From the NCBI GenBank assembly GCA_026390815.1, contig JAPLFH010000056.1, positions 62,001 through 126,000 of the forward strand: a stretch of DNA of 64,000 nt, in the 5' to 3' direction. Both the position numbers and the translations under genes were made by a program. Source of the DNA: Ignavibacteriales bacterium (GTDB lineage: Bacteria; Bacteroidota; Ignavibacteria; Ignavibacteriales; SURF-24). Below the pieces are notes generated by a model, which saw nothing but the letters and a program-made list of their open reading frames with translations, was not told where the DNA came from and searched no databases. Of the stretch, positions 1-7,936 are shown one piece after another (position 1 is the stretch's first letter; the number at the start of each line of letters is the position of its first letter).

Positions 1-289
1 CCTGCGCCAAATCTATTCCGAATGGTCCATACATTTCAATATAAACAGAATCGGGCTTTTGAAGAATTACTTTGAAACTAACAGTAGTATTAATTTCCGC
101 AGTAGATATACCGATACTGCCAACTCCTTCAAAATTTTTAACTTTCCTTCTGTTCGCTTCTAATTTTTTTATTAATCTTTCTGAAGGTAATATCTCAACT
201 GATTCACTGGGTTTAGAAGGAATACAACCAGAAATGAATGAAACTAAAACAATTATTACTACCGATAGAAAGAAAGTACTTTTCCTCAC
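1..289 (-). CDS. LolB/DUF4292-like lipoprotein, 3' end missing
   Basis: Only the first 96 codons are in the window; the gene runs off the left edge. It starts with GTG, and this GTGA overlaps the TGA stop of the TPR lipoprotein gene before it, so the two are probably translated together. The N-terminus is a short hydrophobic segment ending in a lipobox (SFISGC), so the product is an exported lipoprotein; this is seen directly. The mature part (LEANRRKVKNFEGVGS, then the strand-like IEMYGPFGIDLAQ) resembles the LolA/LolB-like DUF4292 lipoproteins common in Bacteroidetes, which are thought to act at the outer membrane. That family call is from pattern memory and is moderate. Confidence 0.6.
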   Translation of the reverse strand, partial: MRKSTFFLSVVIIVLVSFISGCIPSKPSESVEILPSERLIKKLEANRRKVKNFEGVGSIGISTAEINTTVSFKVILQKPDSVYIEMYGPFGIDLAQ

Positions 290-2094
290 AAATCACCTTT
301 TTCAATTTTTTGTTTGAGTTCTGGATTATCTGCATTTAACTGCAATGCTTTTTGCCAGATTACAACAGCCTCGTTTTTATTTCCCTTCTTACAAGAAATA
401 TCTCCAAGATGTTCTAAAATAGTAGCATTTTGCTTATCGATCTCAGCAGCTTTACTTATATATTTTTCTGCTGTTTCATATTTGTCTAATTGAAAATAAA
501 CCCAGCCAATGGTATCGAGATAGGAAGAATTTAATGAATCCTTTGCAATTGCTTTTTTAGACATTTCCAAAGCAAGCGGCAACTTTTCTCTCCTTTCTGC
601 CAAGGAGTAAGCAAAATTATTTAGAACTAAAGCATTGGTGGAGTCGAGACTTATTGCCTTTGAATAAATACTGTCGGATTCATGAAATTTCTTCAATGAA
701 TTATATATTAATCCAAGTGTACCAAGCAATTCTACATTTTTAGGATCAATCTTTATCGCTTCATTTAAATAATAAATTGATTCATCAGCCTGCTTTAATT
801 GGCTTAGTGTATAACCATAAGCGGAAAGCGCATTCAAATCTTTTGGATTAAGCTCAACCGCTTTCTTTAAATATTTCTTCGCATCTTTAAATTGATTCAT
901 CTGAGAGTAAGACAGCCCGAGAATTAAATTTACAGCAAAATCATCCGGGAAATTCTGAACTGCTTCTTCCATCAAAGTAACAGCATTTGAATATTTTTTA
1001 TTATCAAAGTAAAGTCCGCCTAACCGTACCCAGGCTTCTCCATTCCAGCGTGCTAATTCAGTTACCTGTTTAAAGTATGAAATGGCAAGTGTATCATCTT
1101 TTTCTTTCAAAGCAATTTCACCAAGAAACATTTTAATCTGCCAATTCACTGTATCTTTATCAAGAGCAAGAAACAATGTCTTAGTAGTTGATAATAAAGT
1201 ACTATCTTTAAACGATTGGGCTAAGTATATTGAGCCGATTCTTACCTTGGTATCAAGAGGAATATTTGGATTCTTTAGCAGAATGGAGTATTGAGTTGCG
1301 GCATCAATCCAATTATTTTGCTGCACAAATATTTGCGCTTTCTGTTCTATAAATACAGGATCTTCAGGAAATTGTTTTAACAAGTCATTAACTTTTTCCA
1401 ATGCTTTATCAAACTTTTTAGCTTTCAAATAGGTTTCAACCACAAGTTTTTGAAGATCGGTGTTAGAAGGATCGATTGCAGAAAGCTGCTCTACTGAGTT
1501 AACAGCTTCTTCAGTGTTTCCCATTCTCTCATAAAGTTCTGCAATGCGAACAAGTACATTCCAATCGGGTCCAGTTAGTTCAAATAATTTTTTATAAATA
1601 CCCAAAGCTTTTAATGGTTTCGATTGTTCACATAAAACAGCAAGATTGAAATATGCTCTTGCGTCAGTTGAATCAAGCTGGATTATTTTTTCATACGCAA
1701 CTGCTGCAGAATCATTTATGCGGGCAGCGTTGTAGATATCGGCTAACAAATTGAAATAATCTGTATTGGTTGAATCAAGGTTAACTGATTTTCTTGAATT
1801 GGTAAGAGCAAGTGAAAGCTTGTTTAACAAATAATAATCTTTGGCTAAGGCATAATAAATTCCAGGGGATTTATCGAAAGTGAGCGCATCCTGATATTCT
1901 AAAATAGCCGATGCGTAATCACCCTTCATATCAGCAAGGTTACCATTAATAAAATGGTCCATTGCCTCTTTTGGTTTTTTGGTTTGAATTTCTCCACTGC
2001 GTGTAATTGATTCTTTTTCCTTCTGTATCTTAGACGAAGCACAACCAATCAGTACTGATGCACATACCAGTGTTATTATTAATTTTCTATTCAT
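286..2094 (-). CDS. TPR-repeat lipoprotein
   Basis: A 602-residue exported lipoprotein: residues 1-18 form a signal with lipobox LIGC. Nearly all of the rest is a run of more than ten tetratricopeptide repeats of about 34 residues, with the usual pattern of W/L-x-LG-x-x-Y, A and P at the repeat ends (for example near the C-terminus, TIGWVYFQLDKYETAEKYIS). TPR solenoids bind other proteins, so a scaffold role in the periplasm or at the outer membrane is the best guess; the partner is unknown. It is the first gene of a pair with the downstream DUF4292-like lipoprotein, with which it shares a 4-base overlap. Confidence 0.85.
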   Translation of the reverse strand: MNRKLIITLVCASVLIGCASSKIQKEKESITRSGEIQTKKPKEAMDHFINGNLADMKGDYASAILEYQDALTFDKSPGIYYALAKDYYLLNKLSLALTNSRKSVNLDSTNTDYFNLLADIYNAARINDSAAVAYEKIIQLDSTDARAYFNLAVLCEQSKPLKALGIYKKLFELTGPDWNVLVRIAELYERMGNTEEAVNSVEQLSAIDPSNTDLQKLVVETYLKAKKFDKALEKVNDLLKQFPEDPVFIEQKAQIFVQQNNWIDAATQYSILLKNPNIPLDTKVRIGSIYLAQSFKDSTLLSTTKTLFLALDKDTVNWQIKMFLGEIALKEKDDTLAISYFKQVTELARWNGEAWVRLGGLYFDNKKYSNAVTLMEEAVQNFPDDFAVNLILGLSYSQMNQFKDAKKYLKKAVELNPKDLNALSAYGYTLSQLKQADESIYYLNEAIKIDPKNVELLGTLGLIYNSLKKFHESDSIYSKAISLDSTNALVLNNFAYSLAERREKLPLALEMSKKAIAKDSLNSSYLDTIGWVYFQLDKYETAEKYISKAAEIDKQNATILEHLGDISCKKGNKNEAVVIWQKALQLNADNPELKQKIEKGDL

Positions 2095-2190
2095 ATATAA
2101 AATGTTCTTTCTTAAAAAAGATACTTTTTAAGTGCTTTAATAACAAGTTAAATTTTGATTACAAATTTACTATTTATATTTTTGATTTGT

Positions 2191-3096
2191 ATGGAAAAAT
2201 TTGACACTGGAATAGCATTTACATGGGAGTATGACGAAGATTTCATTGTTTTATTAGAAGAGATGTTTCATCAAGCTCAGCTTACAACTTTTTTAATTAA
2301 ACCATTTAATGTATTTGAAATTACAGAACGATTTAAAAAACGTTCTCTTACTTTTACTTCATATCTTGATAGAGCTTCGGATGTGGATTTTAACTTTGCG
2401 GAGATTGCTCACATTCTAACACGCCGCAATGTTAGGATTTTTAATCCATATAAATTGATTCATCATGCAATTGATAAAGCCACAATGCATCTTGAGTTTA
2501 TTACTGCTGGAATTAACACACCATACTCTATTATCATTCCTCCATTTAGTGAAAGACAGCAAATCTATATTTCCCTTGATGACCTGGCGATTCTAGATAA
2601 ACCATTTATTATTAAACCTTGTAACACAACTGGTGGCGGAATTGGAGTTGTAACCGGAGCGGAATCCTTAAAAGATGTACTTGACCACAGGACTCATCAT
2701 AACAACGATAAATATATTTTACAGGAAAAAATTTATCCCCAGATGTTTGATGGAAAAAGATCATGGTTCAGGTGCTTTTGGGCTTTTGGAAAAGTAATCC
2801 TAACCTGGTGGGATGATCTGACACATCGTTACACAATTTTAACCCAGGAAGAAATCTTACGATTTGAACTTCAAGATCTTTTTACTATTACTAGAAAAAT
2901 TGCAAAGCTTACTAACCTCGATTTTTTTTCAACTGAGATTGCTTATTCAACTGGAGAAAAGTTTATTGTGGTTGATTACGTAAATGATCAATGCGATATG
3001 CGGCTGCAATCCAAACACTTTGATGGTGTGCCTGATGATGTTGTGAAGCAGATAATTCTTAATATGATTAAAGCAGTTAAAAAGCAATTAGCCTGA
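2191..3096 (+). CDS. ATP-grasp domain protein (RimK/glutathione synthase type)
   Basis: A 301-residue cytoplasmic protein. The central part holds an ATP-grasp nucleotide-binding fold: FIIKPCNTTGGGIGVV gives the Lys and the Gly-rich loop, YILQEKIY is the strand that carries the adenine-side residues, and a C-terminal FIVVDYVNDQCDMR supplies the metal-binding acidic/Asn pair. Family members join a carboxylate to an amine with ATP through an acyl-phosphate; the substrates here cannot be read. I use the ATG at 2191 because an upstream TTG frame (2155) would add only a hydrophobic stub with no ribosome site. It stands alone, divergent from the TPR operon and followed by a hairpin terminator. Confidence 0.65.
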   Translation: MEKFDTGIAFTWEYDEDFIVLLEEMFHQAQLTTFLIKPFNVFEITERFKKRSLTFTSYLDRASDVDFNFAEIAHILTRRNVRIFNPYKLIHHAIDKATMHLEFITAGINTPYSIIIPPFSERQQIYISLDDLAILDKPFIIKPCNTTGGGIGVVTGAESLKDVLDHRTHHNNDKYILQEKIYPQMFDGKRSWFRCFWAFGKVILTWWDDLTHRYTILTQEEILRFELQDLFTITRKIAKLTNLDFFSTEIAYSTGEKFIVVDYVNDQCDMRLQSKHFDGVPDDVVKQIILNMIKAVKKQLA

Positions 3097-3176
3097 AAGA
3101 TGTAGGGGAGAAATTTCAGGTAAAAATTTCCCCGCAAATTTTATATTCAAATGAACGCCAGATATTTTTAATATTC

Positions 3177-3211
3177 AAAATTCCATTGGGTTTATATTAA
3201 TGGAATTTTTT
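3177..3211 (+). terminator. Rho-independent terminator after the ATP-grasp gene
   Basis: An 11-bp stem (AAAATTCCATT / AATGGAATTTT) with an 11-base loop, running straight into a short T tract. It lies about 80 bases after the stop codon. A second imperfect hairpin (GGGG..AAATTT / AAATTTCCCC) sits at 3104-3133 just before it. Confidence 0.6.
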
Positions 3212-3255
3212 GCTTGGGATTTAGTTTTTGGGATTTGCCTTTTGGAATTTGGTAT

Positions 3256-4209
3256 TTAAAACACCATATCTTCTTCAATGGTCTTTAGAAGATTAAGATA
3301 ACTGTTATATCTTTCTGGAAAAATCATTCCTTCATCAACGGCTTTAATAACTCCACATTCAGGTTCGTGGTAATGTGTGCAGGTATTAAACCGGCAATCC
3401 TTTATAAATGGAACGAAATCAATAAAGTAATGGCTAAGATTTTCTTTACGAATACCATACGGATCAATTTCACGGATTCCAGGCGTATCAATTATAAAAG
3501 TACCTTCTTCAACTTCTTTTAGCACACTTGTTACTGTAGTGTGTTTTCCTTTTGAAGTTGAAGCACTAATTTCTGAAGTTTTAAAATCAAGGTCCGGATA
3601 TAATGAATTAAGAATAGTTGATTTGCCAACTCCGGAAGAACCCCAGAATAAATTTTTCTTTCTTGCTAATTCATTTTTAATACTTTCGATTCCAACCAAA
3701 TTTTTAGTACTGCAAAGTAAAACTTTGTAACCAATCTGTTTATACATCTCAGCCCAACCTGCAATTTCTGTATCCAAACCTAAATCAATTTTGTTGATAA
3801 GAATGTAGACTTTAAAATGTGAGCTTTCACCTGCAACTATAATTCTATCAATTGATTTGTTATTAAACTTTGGCTGGCTAACACTGGTAACAATAAATAA
3901 ATTATTAATGTTCGATGCAATAACTTGCTCTAATCTTTCTCCACGATAACTGGAACCTTTTAATTTTGGCGCTTTGCGGGAAAGATAATTTTCTCTTTTA
4001 TGAATTAACGAAATTACTCCGGTACCATCAGCATTCAATTCATATTCAACTTCATCACCAACAACAACAAGATTTACTTTGTATAGTTTGTCCTTCTTAA
4101 GATTAAACTCTACTTTAAATTTACCACGTAGAGAGCATCTTATTTCTTTTGCTTCACTGGATATAATATAAATATTGTTGCTCTCAACCTTACATACTAA
4201 ACCTTTGAT
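3256..4209 (-). CDS. rsgA: Ribosome small-subunit GTPase RsgA, apparent ATC start
   Basis: Circularly permuted GTPase that helps 30S maturation. The motifs come in the permuted order: NKIDL (G4), STK (G5), GSSGVGKST (P-loop), DTPGI (G3), then a C-terminal zinc knuckle C-x4-C-x-H-x5-C (CRFNTCTHYHEPEC). The full-length family protein begins with an OB fold, and that fold is encoded here in frame up to 4209 (KGLVCKV..., RGKF, VGDEVEYEL). The frame has no ATG, GTG or TTG before the TTG at 4038, and it is closed by TAA four codons before the preferred start. The codon aligned with the family's initiator Met is ATC, with GGAGG four bases before it. Length from ATC is 317 residues, normal for RsgA. 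Identity is firm; the start is inference. Confidence 0.9.
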   Translation of the reverse strand: MKGLVCKVESNNIYIISSEAKEIRCSLRGKFKVEFNLKKDKLYKVNLVVVGDEVEYELNADGTGVISLIHKRENYLSRKAPKLKGSSYRGERLEQVIASNINNLFIVTSVSQPKFNNKSIDRIIVAGESSHFKVYILINKIDLGLDTEIAGWAEMYKQIGYKVLLCSTKNLVGIESIKNELARKKNLFWGSSGVGKSTILNSLYPDLDFKTSEISASTSKGKHTTVTSVLKEVEEGTFIIDTPGIREIDPYGIRKENLSHYFIDFVPFIKDCRFNTCTHYHEPECGVIKAVDEGMIFPERYNSYLNLLKTIEEDMVF

Positions 4210-4226
4210 TGTACCTCCGTTTCTTT

Positions 4227-4256
4227 AAAGCACTTTATTCAAAAATAAAGTGCTTT
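4227..4256 (-). promoter_or_regulatory. Perfect 11-bp hairpin just upstream of the rsgA ribosome site
   Basis: AAAGCACTTTA and TAAAGTGCTTT pair perfectly around an 8-base loop. On the minus strand the 3' arm ends about 9 bases before the GGAGG that precedes the rsgA ATC codon. There is no T run after it, so it is less like a terminator and could be a leader structure of the rsgA mRNA; it may also simply mark the end of the barrel operon. Confidence 0.45.
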
Positions 4257-4303
4257 ACAATGGAATCCAAAAGTGAGGTGAATTTTGAAGTGAGATTGAG
4301 TTG

Positions 4304-4330
4304 GCGGTGCAGGTTATTCATCTGCACCGC
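4304..4330 (-). terminator. GC-rich hairpin after the FadL-like gene
   Basis: An 8-bp stem GCGGTGCA / TGCACCGC with an 11-base loop lies 5 bases past the stop codon of the barrel gene. The T tract expected for an intrinsic terminator is missing. The same 8-bp stem is used in the rpoD terminator at 56947-56965. Confidence 0.45.
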
Positions 4331-4335
4331 AATGA

Positions 4336-5784
4336 TTAAAATCTATAAGAAAAAGTTAATATTGCATTATGATATTTAATTTCCTGGTTGGTTCTAGAAA
4401 CACCAGAACCGTAATTATCGCCAAAATCTTTCCACCAGCCATACGCATAAGCAGCATCAATAGAAAATGTTTCATCAGCTAAGAAACCGAGTCCACCAGT
4501 AATATATTTCTTATCGTAATCAGTAGGATCTCCTTTATATGGAGAAGGATTAAGGATAAAGCCTCCACGCACACGCACGCCAACACCAGGAATTGTATAT
4601 TCTGCACCAACATTAAAGTTAGCCACGCCTCTGAATAATTCTTTAATATCCTTATTGTTGTCGCTCATCTTTCTTTCGCTTAAACCAGTTGTAAATTCCA
4701 TCTGTGTGTAATCGATATAGGAAATATCGGCATTCAAAAATAAACCAGTATAATTAACAGAACCACCGGCAGTGAATACAAATGGAGTTGTAACATCATA
4801 TTCCACATTACTTTCTAATGGCGGCTCAATTATATAGCTTTTACCAGTTCCAAAATCACTTCTTCCATTCACAATATAAGATTCTTTTATTGTGTATATG
4901 GTTGGAAATTTTATACTTGCACCATACCTGGCTCCAAATTTATTTGATGAAAAAACCTGGTGAAGGAAACCAACTTTTGCATCCCACCCGGCAATATCCC
5001 AATTAAGAACATCGTTTAAATAAAATGTTTGAAAATCTGCTGTTGTAATATCCCCTGGAACGGTTAAAACATTTGTTCCATAAATATTTTTAATATCGTC
5101 TTCATAGTAATCGCGTGTTCTTTTATATGTACCGCTGTATAAATTTAGTGTAGCACCAATATAAATTTCTTTTGCAACTTCAGCGGCAGCAGAGAACGCC
5201 CATTTACCAATTCCACCGCTTGAAAGAATTGTTCCTTCCTGATTTAATCTACCATTAATTGGAGTTTTATTCCCGGTGGAATCGGTAAGGAAAAGCAAAT
5301 ATGAAACATCACCAATTCCTAAAAGAGATTGAATCATCGAGCTGTTACCACCATTATATCCCTTAAAACTAACTGCGTTATTAAATTCCTTTTCACGGCT
5401 ATAACCTGCAGCAACAACAAAGCTTCCTCTTATTGTTGGAAAAGGAAAAACAAAACTTAACTGATCCAATTTAGTAGCACTAGTTGAGTAATCAGTTTGG
5501 TTGTTAAAGAAAGTAACATTGTTATTAAATTTATTGTAATGAAGTCCTCCGGCAAATTCCATTCGCTTCACTAATCCAAGTCCAGCGGGATTGAAAAAAA
5601 CTGCGGAAAAATCATCGCTTAAACCGGTATAGGCATTTCCCATTCCTAATGCGCGCGCATTAAAACCTAATCCAAAATCGGATAATCGTAAAGCATCGGA
5701 ACTGTTTTGCGCTTTAACTTCATTTGCAAAAAAGAAAAATGAAATGAAGAATACCGTGATTAAATAAAAAATATTTCGTTTCAT
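4336..5784 (-). CDS. FadL/PorV-like outer-membrane beta-barrel
   Basis: A 482-residue protein with a signal peptide ending in VKAQ. The mature N-terminus (LSDFGLGFNARALGMGNAYT, then DDFSAVFFNPAGL) is the hallmark of the OmpP1/FadL and PorV/UPF0164 group of outer-membrane barrels, and the rest alternates in barrel fashion, ending in aromatic SYRF. Such proteins carry hydrophobic compounds or, in PorV, hold T9SS cargo; which applies here cannot be told from sequence. It is the last gene of a tight operon with three lipoproteins: its ATG overlaps the TAA of the preceding lipoprotein by one base (TAATG). A hairpin follows its stop. Confidence 0.75.
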   Translation of the reverse strand: MKRNIFYLITVFFISFFFFANEVKAQNSSDALRLSDFGLGFNARALGMGNAYTGLSDDFSAVFFNPAGLGLVKRMEFAGGLHYNKFNNNVTFFNNQTDYSTSATKLDQLSFVFPFPTIRGSFVVAAGYSREKEFNNAVSFKGYNGGNSSMIQSLLGIGDVSYLLFLTDSTGNKTPINGRLNQEGTILSSGGIGKWAFSAAAEVAKEIYIGATLNLYSGTYKRTRDYYEDDIKNIYGTNVLTVPGDITTADFQTFYLNDVLNWDIAGWDAKVGFLHQVFSSNKFGARYGASIKFPTIYTIKESYIVNGRSDFGTGKSYIIEPPLESNVEYDVTTPFVFTAGGSVNYTGLFLNADISYIDYTQMEFTTGLSERKMSDNNKDIKELFRGVANFNVGAEYTIPGVGVRVRGGFILNPSPYKGDPTDYDKKYITGGLGFLADETFSIDAAYAYGWWKDFGDNYGSGVSRTNQEIKYHNAILTFSYRF

Positions 5785-6113
5785 TATCTTCTCCTTAAAT
5801 TTTCATTTCTTCCGCCATCATTATCCCTGGAACTTGTAATACCAGGAATTCTTTTACGAGGCGGATCAGTTTTTTCTGGATTTTGATTTACTGGTTGAAT
5901 TGGTCTATACTTCACTATAGGAACAGTTATAGACACTGGCGGTGGCTCCGGGGGAGGAACAGGATCACAATCACAAGGTTCTTGAGGATCTGGTGGATAA
6001 TAAATAATGGTTGTCGAATAATCCTTATATACTCCAGTATTAAACGGATAGCATCCCGTAAAATAAATTACTGCGGATAAAAAAAATCCTGCAATTAAAT
6101 TTATACGTTTCAT
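5784..6113 (-). CDS. Pro-rich small lipoprotein with RRR tail
   Basis: A 109-residue lipoprotein with lipobox FTGC. The mature part is rich in proline (PPDPQEP, VPPPEPPPV) with a Cys-Asp stretch CDCD, and it ends SSRDNDGGRNENLRRR. The motif SSRDNDG-x-R followed by a terminal RRR is shared with the next lipoprotein upstream, and the terminal RRR with both. It overlaps that gene by four bases (ATGA) and the barrel gene by one. I do not recognise a family. The shared tail suggests a common partner or sorting step, which is inference. Confidence 0.7.
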   Translation of the reverse strand: MKRINLIAGFFLSAVIYFTGCYPFNTGVYKDYSTTIIYYPPDPQEPCDCDPVPPPEPPPVSITVPIVKYRPIQPVNQNPEKTDPPRKRIPGITSSRDNDGGRNENLRRR

Positions 6114-6697
6114 CTTCGTCTCCCGGAATCTGTTGAACGGTTTCCATCATTATCCCTTGAACTTGGAGTACTTGAAGAATTTCTATCAGAAGAATCACTA
6201 CTCTTGGTTGTTTCCTTTGATTGATTAGTGGATGAGGAGGATCCGCTGTTACCGCTTGTAGTTGGCGATGGCAGATTGATTTGTGGACTTCTATCGCGAG
6301 CGGCTCCTCTTTCAGAACTATTGTCCCTGGATTTACCAGTATACTGTTCAGTCTTTTTATATTTAGCTGGCGGGGCAACTTCCAGCCACCAGGGATAATT
6401 ATAATAATATCCATAATTGCCAAAATATGAATCGGAATAGTAATCTTCATTTAAATCGTAATAACTAAAGTTGGAATATGAAGGATGTGTCTTAAGAATT
6501 TCTGGTGTTACAATATTTCTTGGAGCAATATCTTTATGGCAACTGCTACAGTCATCATAGAATGTAACATTATTTTCATATGTGTATCCATTTTCATCCG
6601 TGTTTTCTATACTTGGATGTACAAGAATTGTATAGCATCCCGTAATTAACGATAAAAAAGTTATTATAATTATTACGAATAAAAATTTAGCTTTCAT
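6110..6697 (-). CDS. Lipoprotein with one CxxCH motif and RRR tail
   Basis: A 195-residue lipoprotein (lipobox LITGC). Near residue 50 it has CSSCHKDIAP, a single c-type heme attachment motif. Next comes a very aromatic stretch (YYSDSYFGNYGYYYNYPWW), then a Ser/Asn/Gln-rich low-complexity part, ending SSRDNDGNRSTDSGRRR. If heme is attached this is a membrane-anchored monoheme protein; no Met ligand is obvious, so the CxxCH may instead be a thiol or metal site. It sits five bases after the larger Tyr/Arg-rich lipoprotein and overlaps the next gene by four bases. No known family recognised. Confidence 0.7.
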   Translation of the reverse strand: MKAKFLFVIIIITFLSLITGCYTILVHPSIENTDENGYTYENNVTFYDDCSSCHKDIAPRNIVTPEILKTHPSYSNFSYYDLNEDYYSDSYFGNYGYYYNYPWWLEVAPPAKYKKTEQYTGKSRDNSSERGAARDRSPQINLPSPTTSGNSGSSSSTNQSKETTKSSDSSDRNSSSTPSSRDNDGNRSTDSGRRR

Positions 6698-6702
6698 TTT
6701 GG

Positions 6703-7794
6703 TTACCTTCTTCTTTCACCACCGCCGCTGCTTCCTCTTGATTGAGTTCCAGAACTTCGCGGGGACTCGCTACGTGATGGCGGACTATAACTACGTGGAG
6801 ATTCATTCCTGGTTGGAGGACTATATGTTCTGGGCGTTTCATTTCTTGAAGGAGGGTTGTAGCGTGGAGATTGATTTTTGCTTGGTGGATTATAACTTTC
6901 TCTTCCGTTACTTCTTCTTTCATTTCTTGGATAAACTTTTCTGTTGCCATCATTTCTTTTCCGATCCTGAACTCTGGGATTGCTGCTCTGTATATCTTTA
7001 CCGCGTGGCTTTAATACTTTTATATCTTCATTCCTATTTGTTTTCCCTTTCTTCTCTATCCTGTCTCTTCTATTTTGATCAGCCATTTTTCTTTCAGTTG
7101 TTCTGGATACAGAATTATCAATTCTTGTACGATTGTCTCTGGAAAGCGTTCTGTTGTTACCAGCATCGCGTAAAGTATTCCTATTATCCTTACTCCGCGT
7201 AATAGAAGAATTTGAATTTCTACCGGTCACTAAGTCCCGAGTTCTAAAACTGCTGCCTCTACCGCCATCTTTATCTCTCAATCTAGTAAAATCATTTTTT
7301 CGATATTTTTGATTATCATGAAAATAATAATTGTTATATCCACAATAACCGGGATAGTTCCAATAATTCCAATTCCAGGACCAATATGGATTATAATAAC
7401 TATAAGGTGAGTAATAAATGTCAGACCAGTACCAATCTGAATAAAATGGATCGTAGTAATTATCGAATGATACTCCTAAACTGATTCCCGGGTGGTAACC
7501 CCAATAATATCTTTTATAAAATGGTTGGTAATAAGGTTCATTATAATAATTGTTTACATCTGGGTTATTGGAATAATCACCTTCATCATTTGCATAATAG
7601 TTAGAATCTGCTTGCGTGGAATCGTATTCATCAGCATAATTGTTGTCTCTTTCTTCATAATTTCTTGTTTCTTCTCTCTGGTACTTTTTCTTCTGATACC
7701 GTGAATCCGGTATGTAGATTTGTGTATAACATCCCCAGAAAAAACTGAGTGTGAGAATTACAGTTAAGGATAAAACAATTTTATTATTTTTCAT
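6703..7794 (-). CDS. Tyr/Arg-rich low-complexity lipoprotein with RRR tail
   Basis: A 363-residue lipoprotein (lipobox FWGC) and the first gene of the four-gene operon; GAGG lies 7 bases before its ATG. Residues about 85-165 are extraordinarily aromatic (for example PYWSWNWNYWNYPGYCGYNN). Residues about 165-300 are rich in Arg, Asp and Asn. Residues 301-346 hold four copies of a Y-[NS]-P-P-[ST]-[RK]-x-x-[ST]-P-R repeat, and the chain ends GGGERRR. It contains RLRDKDGGR, a diverged form of the SSRDNDG-x-R box seen in the other two lipoproteins. Function unknown. Low complexity makes other frames look open too, but the lipobox start and tight spacing fix this one. Confidence 0.75.
   Translation of the reverse strand: MKNNKIVLSLTVILTLSFFWGCYTQIYIPDSRYQKKKYQREETRNYEERDNNYADEYDSTQADSNYYANDEGDYSNNPDVNNYYNEPYYQPFYKRYYWGYHPGISLGVSFDNYYDPFYSDWYWSDIYYSPYSYYNPYWSWNWNYWNYPGYCGYNNYYFHDNQKYRKNDFTRLRDKDGGRGSSFRTRDLVTGRNSNSSITRSKDNRNTLRDAGNNRTLSRDNRTRIDNSVSRTTERKMADQNRRDRIEKKGKTNRNEDIKVLKPRGKDIQSSNPRVQDRKRNDGNRKVYPRNERRSNGRESYNPPSKNQSPRYNPPSRNETPRTYSPPTRNESPRSYSPPSRSESPRSSGTQSRGSSGGGERRR
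6757..6894 (-). repeat. Four in-frame copies of an 11-12 residue Pro/Arg repeat
   Basis: Codes for YNPPSKNQSPR, YNPPSRNETPR, TYSPPTRNESPR and SYSPPSRSESPR in the C-terminal part of the large lipoprotein. Unit length 33-36 bases; the copies are diverged at the DNA level, so the repeat is under protein-level selection rather than a fresh slippage product. Confidence 0.8.
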
Positions 7795-7936
7795 ATCATA
7801 CCTCGTAAATGCTTATTACAGAGATTTAAAGAACAATTTATGTGCCTCGTAAAATATGATAAAGAAAGGAATAAACAACAATGTAGATATTTTGCTGTAT
7901 TAAAGAATATACGGTTGTGTAGCTTTTAAACAACAA

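Noticed and set aside
4336-5784. Firm naming of the barrel as PorV, the T9SS shuttle protein
   Set aside because: The N-terminal motif is shared with FadL/OmpP1 and UPF0164 proteins and no other T9SS machinery gene is nearby.
6040-6953. Long open frames in other phases inside the lipoprotein genes (6040-6450, 6687-6953 minus; 6699-7202 plus)
   Set aside because: They arise from low-complexity Tyr/Asn/Arg/Ser codons; they lack ribosome sites and lipoboxes, while the accepted frames have both and tile tightly.
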